The notes under the pieces are model-generated. The model worked only from the letters and a program-made list of their open reading frames with translations, did no database searches and was not told the origin of the DNA. Shown one piece after another: positions 35,076 to 44,092 of a stretch of 64,000 bases of DNA; within the stretch, counting starts at the first letter, position 1; each line of letters starts with the position of its first letter. The stretch comes from Neorhizobium sp. UBA3556. GTDB lineage: Bacteria; Pseudomonadota; Alphaproteobacteria; Rhizobiales; Rhizobiaceae. The DNA lies in contig DFNX01000017.1 of NCBI GenBank assembly GCA_002376235.1, positions 173,908-237,907 of the forward strand, read 5' to 3'. A program made the translations under genes and the position numbers.

Positions 35076-35920
35076 TCTCTTCGCTTCTCTATGTTCCTGG
35101 CAATGCGCCCCGTTTTCTCGAAAAGGCCGGGCAGCGCGGCGCCGATGTTGTCATTATCGATCTCGAGGATGCCGTTCCAGAAGGTGCCAAGACCGAGGCG
35201 CGCGAGGGATTGGCGAAATGGGTGCCGGAGGTCAGGCAGTCCGGTTGTCAGGTTTTCGTGCGCGTCAATCAGTCCGACCGTCTCATCGAGGATTCTGTTG
35301 CGGCGACACTTGCCGGAGCCGATGCGCTCTACATTCCGAAAGTGGACAGCGCGGACATTCTCGTGCGTCTGGCCGAGGCGCTTGCACCGTATGAAACGGA
35401 CCGCTCTCCGGTCGGCTTCGTGCCGCTGATCGAGGAGATGAAGGGCCTGTTCGACGTCCGTGCGATCGCGCAAGGCCCGCGGGTGTTCGCGCTGACTTCA
35501 GGCGGCGAGGACCTCGCGACGGCGATGGGAGCAAAGCCCACACCGGAAGTGCTGCGCTATCCGAAACTGATGATCCATTATGCCGCGAAGGAAGCAGGCA
35601 TCCTGTCTTTTGGCATGCTGAGGACCACCGTTGATTTTGCCGATAAGGATGCTCTTCGCTCTGCTGCGATCGAGGCTCGCGATTTCGGTTTCGACGGCGC
35701 CACCTGCATTCACCCCTCGGCCGTGCCGATACTCAACGAATGCTTTGCTCCAAGCCCCGAAGAGATTGCCTGGGCGCAGAAAGTCGTTTCAGCCAATGCC
35801 GCAGAGGCAGCTGCAGGGCGGGGGGCCTTCATGCTGGACGGCAAGTTCATCGATGCACCGATCGTGACGCGTGCCGAACACCTACTTCAGCGATTTGAGA
35901 AAGGGCGGGCCACCTTATGA
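35072..35920 (+). CDS. HpcH/HpaI-type C-C lyase, CitE/malyl-CoA lyase-like
   Basis: This 282-residue TIM-barrel lyase cleaves or forms C-C bonds of beta-hydroxyacyl-CoA esters, as citramalyl-CoA, malyl-CoA or citryl-CoA lyases do. It has the N-terminal LYVPGNAPRFLEKA and VIIDLEDAVPEGAK segments, the metal-binding Glu in PLIEEMKG and Asp in SGGEDLA, and the IHPSAVPILNE stretch that contacts CoA. It is coupled to the CoA-transferase by ATGA and to the dehydrogenase by ATGA, which supports direct hand-over of a CoA ester. No citrate lyase alpha, gamma or CitC genes are present, so it is not part of fermentative citrate lyase. Confidence 0.88.
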   Translation: MISSLLYVPGNAPRFLEKAGQRGADVVIIDLEDAVPEGAKTEAREGLAKWVPEVRQSGCQVFVRVNQSDRLIEDSVAATLAGADALYIPKVDSADILVRLAEALAPYETDRSPVGFVPLIEEMKGLFDVRAIAQGPRVFALTSGGEDLATAMGAKPTPEVLRYPKLMIHYAAKEAGILSFGMLRTTVDFADKDALRSAAIEARDFGFDGATCIHPSAVPILNECFAPSPEEIAWAQKVVSANAAEAAAGRGAFMLDGKFIDAPIVTRAEHLLQRFEKGRATL

Positions 35921-36945
35921 CCCCACTTGTGATCGACGACATCATCCAGGGTGCGGAGCACGGTAAACGTGGCCGTCGCATCCTTGTGAGTCATAACAAG
36001 ATTGCCGAAAAGGCAATCCGGCTGTTAAACAGCCACGACATCGACGTGTTTTTCTCACCGCCCTATGACCCATCGGACGTGGTGGCCAAGCGGGCAGCCG
36101 ATCTGAAGATCGACGGGTTGATGGTGCGCCAGGGACGCATCACACAAGAGGTGATTTCCGCATCGCCCAATCTCAAGGTTATCGCCAAGCACGGCGTCGG
36201 CGTCGACAATGTCGACATCGCAGCCGCCGCAAAGCTCGGCATTCCGGTATTGCGTGCGATGGGGTCGAACTCCCGCGCCGTCGCCGAACACACGATCGCG
36301 TTGGCGCTCAGCCTGATCAAGGAAGTGCTACCGCTCGACCGGGCGGTGAAAGGCGGCGAATGGCCGAAGCCAACCTTTACCGGCAAGGATTTCTTAGGCG
36401 CTACGATCGGTCTCGTCGGATATGGCGGAATTGGCCGCGAGACGGCGCGCATGGCCGAAGCCCTCGGCATGGAGGTCGTCGTTTACGATCCTTTCGCACC
36501 GGGTGCGGCAGAGACGGACGGCTTTGCCTCGGCCGAAGATATTGACGCCATGCTGCCATCGCTTGACGTCTTGAGTATCCATTGCCCGCTGACAGCAGCA
36601 ACCCGCGACCTGATCAATGCGCGCCGGCTTGGCCTGATGAAGAAATCGGCCGTGCTCGTCAACACCGCCCGTGGCGGAATCATCAACGAGGCGGACCTGG
36701 CGCAGGCGCTTGCGGCGGGCACTGTGGCGGGGGCCGCTCTCGACAGTTTTGCAACCGAGCCGCCTGCGGCAGACAGCCCGCTCTGGGCTCTGAACACTCT
36801 GATCGCGACACCGCATATCGGCGGCGTGACCCACGGCTCTGCCGATGCGATGGCGGTGATCGCCGCCCAGCACATCATCAGCGTTCTCGACGGCAATGCG
36901 CCGGATGAACGCTCAGTCGCCCGTCCAACCGAGCTCTCTGCCTGA
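35917..36945 (+). CDS. D-isomer-specific 2-hydroxyacid dehydrogenase (PGDH-like)
   Basis: This 342-residue NAD(P)-dependent dehydrogenase interconverts a 2-hydroxyacid and a 2-ketoacid. It has the Rossmann motif GYGGIGRE and the catalytic set Arg (NTARGGIINEADL), Glu (ALDSFATEPP) and His (TPHIGGVT). It lacks the ACT domain of serine-biosynthetic phosphoglycerate dehydrogenases, so a catabolic role such as reduction of glyoxylate or oxidation of a hydroxyacid is more likely. It overlaps the lyase gene by ATGA and is followed by the RraA-like gene after 7 bases. Confidence 0.88.
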   Translation: MTPLVIDDIIQGAEHGKRGRRILVSHNKIAEKAIRLLNSHDIDVFFSPPYDPSDVVAKRAADLKIDGLMVRQGRITQEVISASPNLKVIAKHGVGVDNVDIAAAAKLGIPVLRAMGSNSRAVAEHTIALALSLIKEVLPLDRAVKGGEWPKPTFTGKDFLGATIGLVGYGGIGRETARMAEALGMEVVVYDPFAPGAAETDGFASAEDIDAMLPSLDVLSIHCPLTAATRDLINARRLGLMKKSAVLVNTARGGIINEADLAQALAAGTVAGAALDSFATEPPAADSPLWALNTLIATPHIGGVTHGSADAMAVIAAQHIISVLDGNAPDERSVARPTELSA

Positions 36946-36952
36946 GGTATCC

Positions 36953-37630
36953 ATGACTTACGGATTTCGCGTCAAACTGAACTGGGATCGTATTGAAAAG
37001 GCGCAGGTGGAGGCGTTTCGCAACCTTCCTGTCGCCAATGTCAGTGATGCCATGTCGCGCATCTGCGCATTGGGCGACCGGATGAGACCGATGCACCGCT
37101 CTGGCAATCTGGCCGGCCCGGCACTCACGGTGCGCTCGCGTCCCGGCGACAATCTGATGCTGCACAAGGCGATCGACATGGCACGCCCGGGCGACGTCAT
37201 CGTCATTGATGCTGCCGGTGAAACGGCGAATTCGCTGATGGGCGAGTTGATGCTCGCGCACGCCATTCGTCGCGGCGTGGCCGGGTTCGTCATGAACGGT
37301 GCGATCCGCGACGCTGAAGCATTTATCGAACGCAACGTCCCGGTGTTCGCTGTCGGCGTAACCCATCGCGGTCCCTACCGGACCGGACCGGGTGAAATCG
37401 GCCTGCCGATCGCCATCAACGGCACGGTGATCGAGCCGGGCGACCTGATCCTCGGCGACCTTGACGGCGTTCTCTGTGTGCCGAAAGCGGATGCTGCGGA
37501 TATCTTCAAGGCCGCGACCAAGAAGCATGAGGCTGAGACGAAACAGATGGCCGAGACGGAAGCCGGCACAGTCAACCGCGAATGGGTCGACAAAGCTTTG
37601 CGCGAGGCGGGCTGCGAGTTCATCGATTGA
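36953..37630 (+). CDS. RraA-family aldolase/decarboxylase (HMG/CHA aldolase-like)
   Basis: This 225-residue protein has the RraA/HMG-aldolase fold: the PGDVIVIDAAGE and GELMLAHAIRRGVAGFVMNG segments and the metal and substrate site NGAIRDAEAF (Arg and Asp). Family members cleave 4-hydroxy-4-methyl-2-oxoglutarate or 4-carboxy-4-hydroxy-2-oxoadipate to pyruvate, or decarboxylate oxaloacetate; others regulate RNase E. The catabolic operon points to the enzymatic role. The ATG at 36953 is chosen because the upstream extension overlaps the dehydrogenase gene. It is the last gene before a strong hairpin. Confidence 0.87.
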   Translation: MTYGFRVKLNWDRIEKAQVEAFRNLPVANVSDAMSRICALGDRMRPMHRSGNLAGPALTVRSRPGDNLMLHKAIDMARPGDVIVIDAAGETANSLMGELMLAHAIRRGVAGFVMNGAIRDAEAFIERNVPVFAVGVTHRGPYRTGPGEIGLPIAINGTVIEPGDLILGDLDGVLCVPKADAADIFKAATKKHEAETKQMAETEAGTVNREWVDKALREAGCEFID

Positions 37631-37646
37631 GCTGAATGCATAAGCC

Positions 37647-37674
37647 CTCCACCCGGCCTGACGGTCGGGTGGAG
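37647..37674. terminator. Bidirectional terminator between the RraA-like gene and putA
   Basis: A perfect 9-base stem (CTCCACCCG 37647-37655 with CGGGTGGAG 37666-37674) is followed by CTTCTTTAAA on the plus strand. It lies between two convergent genes and can serve both. Confidence 0.75.
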
Positions 37675-37690
37675 CTTCTTTAAATGACGA

Positions 37691-40600
37691 TCAGCCGATT
37701 GCCATCAGGCTGGCATTGCCGCCGGCGGCCGTGGTGTTGATGGAGGTCGAAATCTCTTCCAGCAGCCAGTTCAGGCAATAGACTTCCGCATCAGCAGCAA
37801 GCTCCTCGGACGAAGCAGCTTGAACGAGAATGAGTGGTCCCGGCAGAGCTGCAACCGTCTTCGTGACCTCGACCAGGCGTTCGCCATCAGCTTCGATCAG
37901 AGCACCGGCAAAAGGCGCATCCTTAGCCCAATCTTCGCTCCAACTGATGCGGGCAGCGACGCTTGCCGGGAGATCGGCAAGCGTCGTCTTGAGATCTGAT
38001 GCGGCATCGATCGCGACCTCGTTGCCGGTGGCAAGTGCTGCCGTGAGTTGGCGATAGAGTCCGACTTCCGTTTGCGGCACGAGCAGAATGCGGCCGCGTG
38101 GATGAAGCGCGTAGATATTGCGTTCACCGACCGGGCCGGCGAGGTCGGTCTGCAGGCCGAGCGCGGAGACCGCGCCTGTCTCGCGAGCATCCTGTGCCAA
38201 CCTGTTGCGGCCGCGCTGGCCGAGCCAGCGAGCGAAATCCGTCAGCGCCGGATCGGTATGCACTGAACTGTGACGCGGTGGAACCGGGGCCTTTTCGACC
38301 AGACGACCGAGATAAAGTGGGCCACCGGCCTTCGGGCCTGTGCCGGAGAGACCACGACCGCCAAAGGGCTGTACACCGACCACTGCACCGATAACGTTGC
38401 GGTTCACATAGATATTGCCGACCCGGATGAGACCAGTCACCTGCGCAATCGTTTCATCGAGACGGGTGTGCAGTCCAAACGTCAGGCCGTAGCCGGTTCC
38501 GTTGATATCCTCAATCAACCGCTCCAGATCATCACGCTTGTAGCGTACGACATGCAGAACCGGGCCGAAGACCTCGCGTTGAAGGTCTTTCAGCGATGCG
38601 ATCTCGATGATCGTCGGAGCGACAAATGTGCCGTTTTCCGTCCCGGGGCCGAGCGGCAATTGCTCGACCTTGCGGCCCAGCGTGCTCATGGCTTCGATAT
38701 GCTTGTCGATATTCCCTTTGGCTTCAACGGTGATGACCGGACCGATATCGATCTTGAGCGCATCGGTGCGCCCGATCGAAAGCTCCTTCAAGGCGCCCTT
38801 GAGCATGGAAAGGATTCGATCGGCAACATCTTCCTGCAGGCAGAGAACGCGCAGCGCCGAGCAGCGCTGGCCGGCGCTGTCGAAGGCGGAGGCTATGACA
38901 TCAAAGACGACCTGTTCCGCAAGCGCCGAGGAATCGACGATCATGGCATTCTGGCCGCCGGTTTCGGCGATCAGCGGGATAGGCTTGCCGTTCGGAAGAA
39001 GACGGCCGGCAAGTTCCGCCTGGATGAGGCGCGCGACTTCCGTGGAGCCCGTGAACATGACGCCGCTGGTTTCTCGTGCCGCGACGAGGGCGGCGCCGAT
39101 ACGACCGTCACCCGGAAGCAGTTGCAGCGCATTGGCGGGAATGCCGGCCTCGTGCAGAATGCGGACGCCCTGCGCGGCGATGAGCGGGGTTTCCTCAGCA
39201 GGTTTTGCAAGCACCGGGTTGCCTGCGACAAGTGCTGCCGCAATCTGGCCTGTGAAGATAGCCAGCGGGAAATTCCATGGGCTGATGCAGACGACAGGAC
39301 CGAGGGGACCATGCCCCGGGCCGAGCGTGCGGCGCGCCTGCTCTGCATAATATCGCAGGAAATCGATCGCCTCACGAACCTCGGCAATCGCGTTCGGCAT
39401 GGATTTTCCTGCCTCACGCATGATGAGGCCGAGCAGATCCGGCATTTCCGTCTGCATGATATCGGCAGCACGCTCCAGGCAAGCGGCGCGGTCGGCGGGA
39501 GCGGTGGCAGCCCAGCCTGCAGCCGCATTCCTTGCTGTCGTCATCGCTGACGCTACGCCCGTTTCCGAGATCTCGGTGACGGTGCCAACCAGATCACGTC
39601 GGTCGCCGGGGTTAAGTACCGGACGGCTGGAGCCTGCGGTTTCGGCAGCCGGAGTGGCGGTCCATTCGCGCGTTGCAGAGGCTTTCAGCGATGCGGAAAT
39701 CTCTGCCAGCACCGTTTCGTTGGAGAGATCGAGACCGGATGAGTTGCGGCGAGCACCATAGAGATCGCGGGGCAGGGCGATCTGATCGTGGCGGGCGCCG
39801 ATCTCGGCCATGCCGCGCACCACGTCGACCGGGTCTATGACCAGTTCATCGATAGACACGCCCTTGTCGCCGATGCGGTTGACGAAGGAGGAATTGGCAC
39901 CGTTTTCCAGAAGACGGCGGACCAGATAGGCGAGCAGCGTCTCATGCGTTCCCACGGGCGCATAGATGCGAGCCGGACGTCCGAGCTTAGACGCACCGAC
40001 GACCTCGTCATAAAGCGGCTCACCCATGCCGTGCAGGCACTGGAATTCGTATTGGCCGCTTTTGAACTCCGGCCCGGCAAGATGATAGATCGTCGCCAGC
40101 GTCTGAGCGTTATGGGTGGCAAATTGCGGGAACACGGCATCGGTTGCCGCCAAGAGCTTGCGTGCGCAGGCGATATACGAGACGTCGGTGTGAACTTTGC
40201 GTGTGAAGACCGGGAAGTCCTCCAAGCCATCGACCTGGGCGCGCTTGATCTCCGCATCCCAGTAGGCGCCCTTTACGAGACGCACCATGATGCGACGGGC
40301 GTTGCGGCGAGCGAGATCGATGATGAAATCGAGCACCGCGGGGCAACGCTTGCCATAGGCTTGGACGACAAAGCCCATACCCTCCCAGCCGGCGAGATCC
40401 GGATCTTCGCAAAGGCTCTGCAAAAGATCGAGCGACAGTTCGAGCCGGTCGGCCTCCTCGGCATCGATATTAAGTCCGATATTGTACTTTTTTGCCAAGG
40501 CGGAGAGAGCCTTCACCTTCGGCAGGAGTTCGCTCATGACGCGATCGGCCTGGGCGCGGACGTAACGCGGATGCAGCGCCGACAGCTTTATGGAAATACC

Positions 40601-41377
40601 GGGGCCGTCATAGATGCCACGACCGGCGGAAGCGAGGCCGATCGCGTGGATCGCCGTTTCGTAATCCCTGTAATAGCGTTCGGCATCCGCAGCCGTCGTC
40701 GCAGCTTCGCCCAGCATGTCATAGGAATAGCGGAAACCGCGTTCTTCCAGCGGGCGGGCGCGCTTCAGCGCTTCGGCGATCGTTTCGCCGGTGACGAACT
40801 GCTCGCCCATCATGCGCATCGCCATATCGACGCCGCGGCGGATGACAGGCTCGCCGCAGCGAGCGATCAGTCGTGTGAGTGCGGCGGAAAGGCTGCGGCC
40901 ATCGACCGTGTTGGTGAGCTTGCCGGTAACGACGAGGCCCCAGGTGGCGGCATTGACGAAAAGCGAACGGCCGCCGCCGACATGAGACTTCCAGTTGCCA
41001 TCCGCAATCTTGTCGCGGATCAGCGCATCGCGGGTTGCGGTATCGGGAATGCGCAACAACGCCTCGGCAAGGCACATGAGGGCAACGCCCTCCTGGCTCG
41101 ACAGCGAGTATTCATGCACCAGTCCCTCTACGCCAGTACCCTTGTGCTTGGCGCGCAGTGCCTTGATCAGCTGGCTCGTCGTTAAGCGAATATCACGTCG
41201 CATCTCCTCCGGCAGGCTCGCCTGCTCCAGAAGTGATGCGACGGTTTCGCTCTCCGGCTTGCGATAGGCCGCTGTGATGGCGCGGCGCAGTTCGCTCTGC
41301 TGGCGCAGCGCAGGCGCGAAATCTTCAAACACCGGGACTGCTTCAATGGTCGTATTGATGGGATGAGGGTTCGTCAT
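37691..41377 (-). CDS. putA: Bifunctional proline dehydrogenase / P5C dehydrogenase
   Basis: This 1228-residue enzyme oxidises proline to glutamate in two steps. The FAD-dependent proline dehydrogenase barrel lies at about residues 130-480 (IKLSALHPRYVRAQ, DAEEADRLELSLDLL, VRLVKGAYWDAE near 366). The NAD-dependent P5C dehydrogenase follows, with the Glu of LIAETGGQNA at about 803 and the catalytic Cys of AGQRCSAL at about 837. A C-terminal extension with degenerate aldehyde-dehydrogenase character follows. There is no ribbon-helix-helix domain at the N-terminus, so unlike the E. coli protein it cannot be its own repressor; control is expected from the divergent Lrp-type gene. The ATG at 41377 has a GGGAA site; the upstream extension to 41515 covers the promoter. 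Confidence 0.96.
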   Translation of the reverse strand: MTNPHPINTTIEAVPVFEDFAPALRQQSELRRAITAAYRKPESETVASLLEQASLPEEMRRDIRLTTSQLIKALRAKHKGTGVEGLVHEYSLSSQEGVALMCLAEALLRIPDTATRDALIRDKIADGNWKSHVGGGRSLFVNAATWGLVVTGKLTNTVDGRSLSAALTRLIARCGEPVIRRGVDMAMRMMGEQFVTGETIAEALKRARPLEERGFRYSYDMLGEAATTAADAERYYRDYETAIHAIGLASAGRGIYDGPGISIKLSALHPRYVRAQADRVMSELLPKVKALSALAKKYNIGLNIDAEEADRLELSLDLLQSLCEDPDLAGWEGMGFVVQAYGKRCPAVLDFIIDLARRNARRIMVRLVKGAYWDAEIKRAQVDGLEDFPVFTRKVHTDVSYIACARKLLAATDAVFPQFATHNAQTLATIYHLAGPEFKSGQYEFQCLHGMGEPLYDEVVGASKLGRPARIYAPVGTHETLLAYLVRRLLENGANSSFVNRIGDKGVSIDELVIDPVDVVRGMAEIGARHDQIALPRDLYGARRNSSGLDLSNETVLAEISASLKASATREWTATPAAETAGSSRPVLNPGDRRDLVGTVTEISETGVASAMTTARNAAAGWAATAPADRAACLERAADIMQTEMPDLLGLIMREAGKSMPNAIAEVREAIDFLRYYAEQARRTLGPGHGPLGPVVCISPWNFPLAIFTGQIAAALVAGNPVLAKPAEETPLIAAQGVRILHEAGIPANALQLLPGDGRIGAALVAARETSGVMFTGSTEVARLIQAELAGRLLPNGKPIPLIAETGGQNAMIVDSSALAEQVVFDVIASAFDSAGQRCSALRVLCLQEDVADRILSMLKGALKELSIGRTDALKIDIGPVITVEAKGNIDKHIEAMSTLGRKVEQLPLGPGTENGTFVAPTIIEIASLKDLQREVFGPVLHVVRYKRDDLERLIEDINGTGYGLTFGLHTRLDETIAQVTGLIRVGNIYVNRNVIGAVVGVQPFGGRGLSGTGPKAGGPLYLGRLVEKAPVPPRHSSVHTDPALTDFARWLGQRGRNRLAQDARETGAVSALGLQTDLAGPVGERNIYALHPRGRILLVPQTEVGLYRQLTAALATGNEVAIDAASDLKTTLADLPASVAARISWSEDWAKDAPFAGALIEADGERLVEVTKTVAALPGPLILVQAASSEELAADAEVYCLNWLLEEISTSINTTAAGGNASLMAIG

Positions 41378-41523
41378 GGCTGTTCCCGGTTGTCGGAGGA
41401 GTGTCAACAAGTCGCGGAAGATAACATGGTCATAATTTTCGAGTTGCCCAGTTTTCAGCCATATTCTATTCGTTTTGCCTAAATATTTTTGGAAATAGCA
41501 TCGAAAAGAAGGCACAGGGAACG

Positions 41524-42000
41524 ATGGCTAGTGATTTGGACCAGTTCGACAAGAAAATCATGCAGGAACTATCAGGCGATGGACGATTGTCGGTCACCGA
41601 GCTCGCCAGCCGGATCGGTCTTTCCAAAACACCCTGCCAGTTGCGCCTGCGCCGATTGATCGATGAGGGCTATATCGAAGGCTTCAGGGCGATTCTAAGT
41701 TCCCAGAAACTCGGCCTCGATCACATAGCCTTCGTCGAGGTGAAACTCAGCGACACCCGCGAGGAAGCGCTGAAAAGGTTCAACGATGCGGCCCGAAAAA
41801 TCAGGGAAATCGAAGGCTGCCATATGATCGCAGGGCGCTTCGACTATCTGCTGAAGGTCCGCACCAGAGATATCAAACGATATAGGATCGTTCTTGGCGA
41901 GAAGATTTCAAATCTTCCTTTCGTCGCCAGCACATCGACAAACGTGGTAATGCAGACGGTAAAGGAAGACAGTCCGCAACTCATGGCATCGCCGGAATAG
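41524..42000 (+). CDS. putR: Lrp/AsnC-family regulator of putA
   Basis: This 158-residue regulator has an N-terminal helix-turn-helix (LSVTELASRIGLSKTPCQLR, about residues 22-41) and a C-terminal RAM domain (DHIAFVEVKLSD; CHMIAGRFDYLLKVRTRD) that binds an amino acid and forms octamers. It is divergent from putA with a 146-base gap. In Agrobacterium tumefaciens an Lrp-type PutR encoded next to and divergently from putA activates it in response to proline, and this arrangement is the same. Sense of regulation here is inferred from that case. Confidence 0.9.
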   Translation: MASDLDQFDKKIMQELSGDGRLSVTELASRIGLSKTPCQLRLRRLIDEGYIEGFRAILSSQKLGLDHIAFVEVKLSDTREEALKRFNDAARKIREIEGCHMIAGRFDYLLKVRTRDIKRYRIVLGEKISNLPFVASTSTNVVMQTVKEDSPQLMASPE

Positions 42001-42025
42001 CCGTGGAAGATGCGCCTTCAGACGA

Positions 42026-42241
42026 TCACAGATGATCGATAATATCCCCGTCCAAAGCATCTATACCGAGGCAGATGAGAACCAGACAGAAGACCGCCAC
42101 CAGATATTTTGCCGAATGCGTACGAAATGAAGCCGCACGCTTGGCCTGGAGCGCCACGCCCAGCATCGCATTAGCCTTATCGATATCATTGTCCATCGCG
42201 TGAGCGAGTATTTCGTCTGCGATATCTCTGTCGCTTTTCAT
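42026..42241 (-). CDS. Small hypothetical protein with a C-terminal membrane anchor (71 aa)
   Basis: The frame starts MKSDRDIADEIL and has a helical, charged N-terminal half (NDIDKANAMLGVALQAKRAA) and one hydrophobic span (about residues 46-60, KYLVAVFCLVLICLGI) near the C-terminus. A GGATC ribosome site lies about 9 bases ahead of this ATG. The family is not recognised. It lies 64 bases downstream of the YrbL-like gene on the same strand and may be co-transcribed with it. Confidence 0.5.
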   Translation of the reverse strand: MKSDRDIADEILAHAMDNDIDKANAMLGVALQAKRAASFRTHSAKYLVAVFCLVLICLGIDALDGDIIDHL

Positions 42242-42305
42242 CCGAATGATCCTTTGCCAGAAGCGTGCGTTTAATCGCGTTTCCTGACATTGAGCTGAAG
42301 AACCG

Positions 42306-43004
42306 TTACACACCCATACCGATCAAGGATGACACATTGATGCCGGCCGTTTCCCCTTGAGCACGTATTTGTGCATGCAAGCGTGCGCGATAGCGCCGGA
42401 GCTTTGCACGATTGAACAGGTTGCTCATCGCATTAAGACCGAGAGGCGACTTTTCTCCTGTTCCATCGACACAAATGACCCGGGGAGTACCGTCCTGTGC
42501 GTCGCTCCAGACGAAATTGCCCAGATTGCAATCCATCAAGACGATGTGAAAGCGGCTTGCTTCGCGAAAAAACTCGTTGAGAGCATCCAGGTGTTTCTGC
42601 TCGAAACGGCGCTCCTGAATAAGCCGGCGGAGAGTAGGCGCCAGCGATCCGTCTCGAGACGCCACCCTTTCGACAATCATGCCAAGGCCTTGGCTAGTCT
42701 GGACAAACCCGAAAATCTTCGCGATGGGCAGGTCCTTGCGTCCGCCTGCGAACTTGCGCGCCAGATTGAGGTACTCCTCCAGTTCCCGCCGGAACACCAT
42801 ATATGCGCCAAAGCGCCGCCATTTCTTGAAGAAGAAAAGCCTGGATTTTACCTTGCGGTTGCCTCCCTCAGTCTGTGCGGAGGGCTTTATGGTCTTGATG
42901 AGGATGTCCGGGTACATCTTGTTCTCGAACAGATTTCGCGAGGCGCCGTGCCCGGCAAGCCTCCATTGATCGAGATCCACAAAATTCAGGACAAACTGAG
43001 ACAT
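42306..43004 (-). CDS. YrbL-like (PhoP-regulatory-network) kinase-fold protein
   Basis: This 232-residue cytoplasmic protein has a reduced protein-kinase-like layout typical of the YrbL family: an early basic strand (YPDILIKTIKPS, residues 31-42), a helix-rich RRELEEYLNLARK segment, and the kinase-like catalytic-loop pattern HIVLMDCNLGNFVW near residue 155 with an Asp and Asn in the expected order, followed by VICVDGTGE. Family members in enterobacteria are under PhoP control; their biochemical activity is not known. A weak GGA ribosome site precedes the ATG. It might phosphorylate a small molecule or a lipid-linked sugar. Confidence 0.65.
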   Translation of the reverse strand: MSQFVLNFVDLDQWRLAGHGASRNLFENKMYPDILIKTIKPSAQTEGGNRKVKSRLFFFKKWRRFGAYMVFRRELEEYLNLARKFAGGRKDLPIAKIFGFVQTSQGLGMIVERVASRDGSLAPTLRRLIQERRFEQKHLDALNEFFREASRFHIVLMDCNLGNFVWSDAQDGTPRVICVDGTGEKSPLGLNAMSNLFNRAKLRRYRARLHAQIRAQGETAGINVSSLIGMGV

Positions 43005-43251
43005 CTTTATTCCATAATCAAACGTGCTCGATCCAACATCCCAAGCTGTTTGGCACTCGTTATATAATCTGGATTGGTCATGACAACACTGTCTGCTATT
43101 TTGGATTAATCGCCCTCGCGTTTCCAGTCACATTCAACGAAACGTTACCTGTCGGGCAGCTTTGCTGCGAATTTTGCGCTCCGGCGTTGCTTTACATCGC
43201 CTCTGTCCTGAAATTTCGTCCGCCTGTTACCTCCGGATCGGTTTGCCTCCA

Positions 43252-43286
43252 TTTTCGTTTTCATCTAGAATGAAGAAAAACGAAAG
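43252..43286. promoter_or_regulatory. Inverted repeat before glpR (candidate GlpR operator)
   Basis: TTTTCGTTTTCAT (43252-43264) faces AATGAAGAAAAACGAAAG (43269-43286), giving an imperfect inverted repeat. Read on the minus strand, the right arm is CTTTCGTTTTTCTTCATT, nearly the same as the sequence inside the glpD promoter (44098-44115). It ends 10 bases before the glpR ATG, so autoregulation is likely. Confidence 0.65.
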
Positions 43287-43296
43287 CTGAGGGGCG

Positions 43297-44058
43297 ATGC
43301 ACTTATCAAGTCGGCAGGAAGAGATTCTGGCGATCGCCAAGGAACAGGGCAAGGTGCTGGTCGAGGATCTCGCCAGCCATTTCCAGGTGACGCCACAGAC
43401 GATTCGCAAAGATCTGAACGATCTCTGTGATGGTAGAGTTCTGAGCCGCATTCATGGCGGGGCGGTGTTTCCGAATGGAAACGAGAATGTAAAATACGAA
43501 GCGCGCCGCTCAATGGCAGCCGATGAAAAACAGGCGATCGGCAAGGCCGCTGCCGAGATCATTCCCGACAATTCCTCGCTGTTCATCAATATCGGAACGA
43601 CGACGGAAGCGGTCGGCGACGCGCTGGTGGATCACCGCGAACTGATGGTGATCACCAACAACATCAATGTTGCCAACAGATTACGGGTCTTTCCGTCCAT
43701 CGAAGTCATCATCGCGGGCGGTGTTGTCCGCGGCTCCGACGGTGGCATTGTAGGCGAGGCGGCTGTTGACTTCATTCGTCAATTCAAAGTCGATTACGCC
43801 GTCATCGGCGTGTCGGCCATCGACGCGGATGGCGCGCTTCTCGATTTCGACTTTCGCGAAGTGAAGGTGGCGCAGGCGATCATCGCCAATGCGCGACACG
43901 TCATCCTCGTCTCCGATGCTTCGAAATTCGAGCGCACAGCGCCTGTTCGCATGGGGCATGTTTCGCAGGTGCACACATTCATTACTGACCATTGTCCATT
44001 ACAGGAGATCCGAAAGATATGCGCTGAGAGCGAGGTTCGCCTAGTGGAAACGGGTTAA
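43297..44058 (+). CDS. glpR: DeoR-family glycerol(-3-phosphate) regulon repressor
   Basis: This 253-residue repressor has the DeoR N-terminal winged helix (KVLVEDLASHFQVTPQTIRKD, about residues 19-39) followed by the conserved RIHGGAVF, and a C-terminal sugar-phosphate isomerase-like sensor domain with the FINIGTTTEAV loop and the IVGEAAVDFIRQFKVDYAVIG stretch. It is the first gene of the glycerol operon and is expected to release DNA when glycerol-3-phosphate binds. A candidate site lies just before its own start and another in front of glpD. Confidence 0.92.
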   Translation: MHLSSRQEEILAIAKEQGKVLVEDLASHFQVTPQTIRKDLNDLCDGRVLSRIHGGAVFPNGNENVKYEARRSMAADEKQAIGKAAAEIIPDNSSLFINIGTTTEAVGDALVDHRELMVITNNINVANRLRVFPSIEVIIAGGVVRGSDGGIVGEAAVDFIRQFKVDYAVIGVSAIDADGALLDFDFREVKVAQAIIANARHVILVSDASKFERTAPVRMGHVSQVHTFITDHCPLQEIRKICAESEVRLVETG

Positions 44059-44092
44059 TCCAGAATCATTATTGCCTTCTATCAATCTTCAT

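Noticed and set aside
38270..41185. Two long plus-strand open frames (38270-39550 and 39788-41185)
   Set aside because: Both are antisense to putA, whose two enzyme domains are unmistakable.
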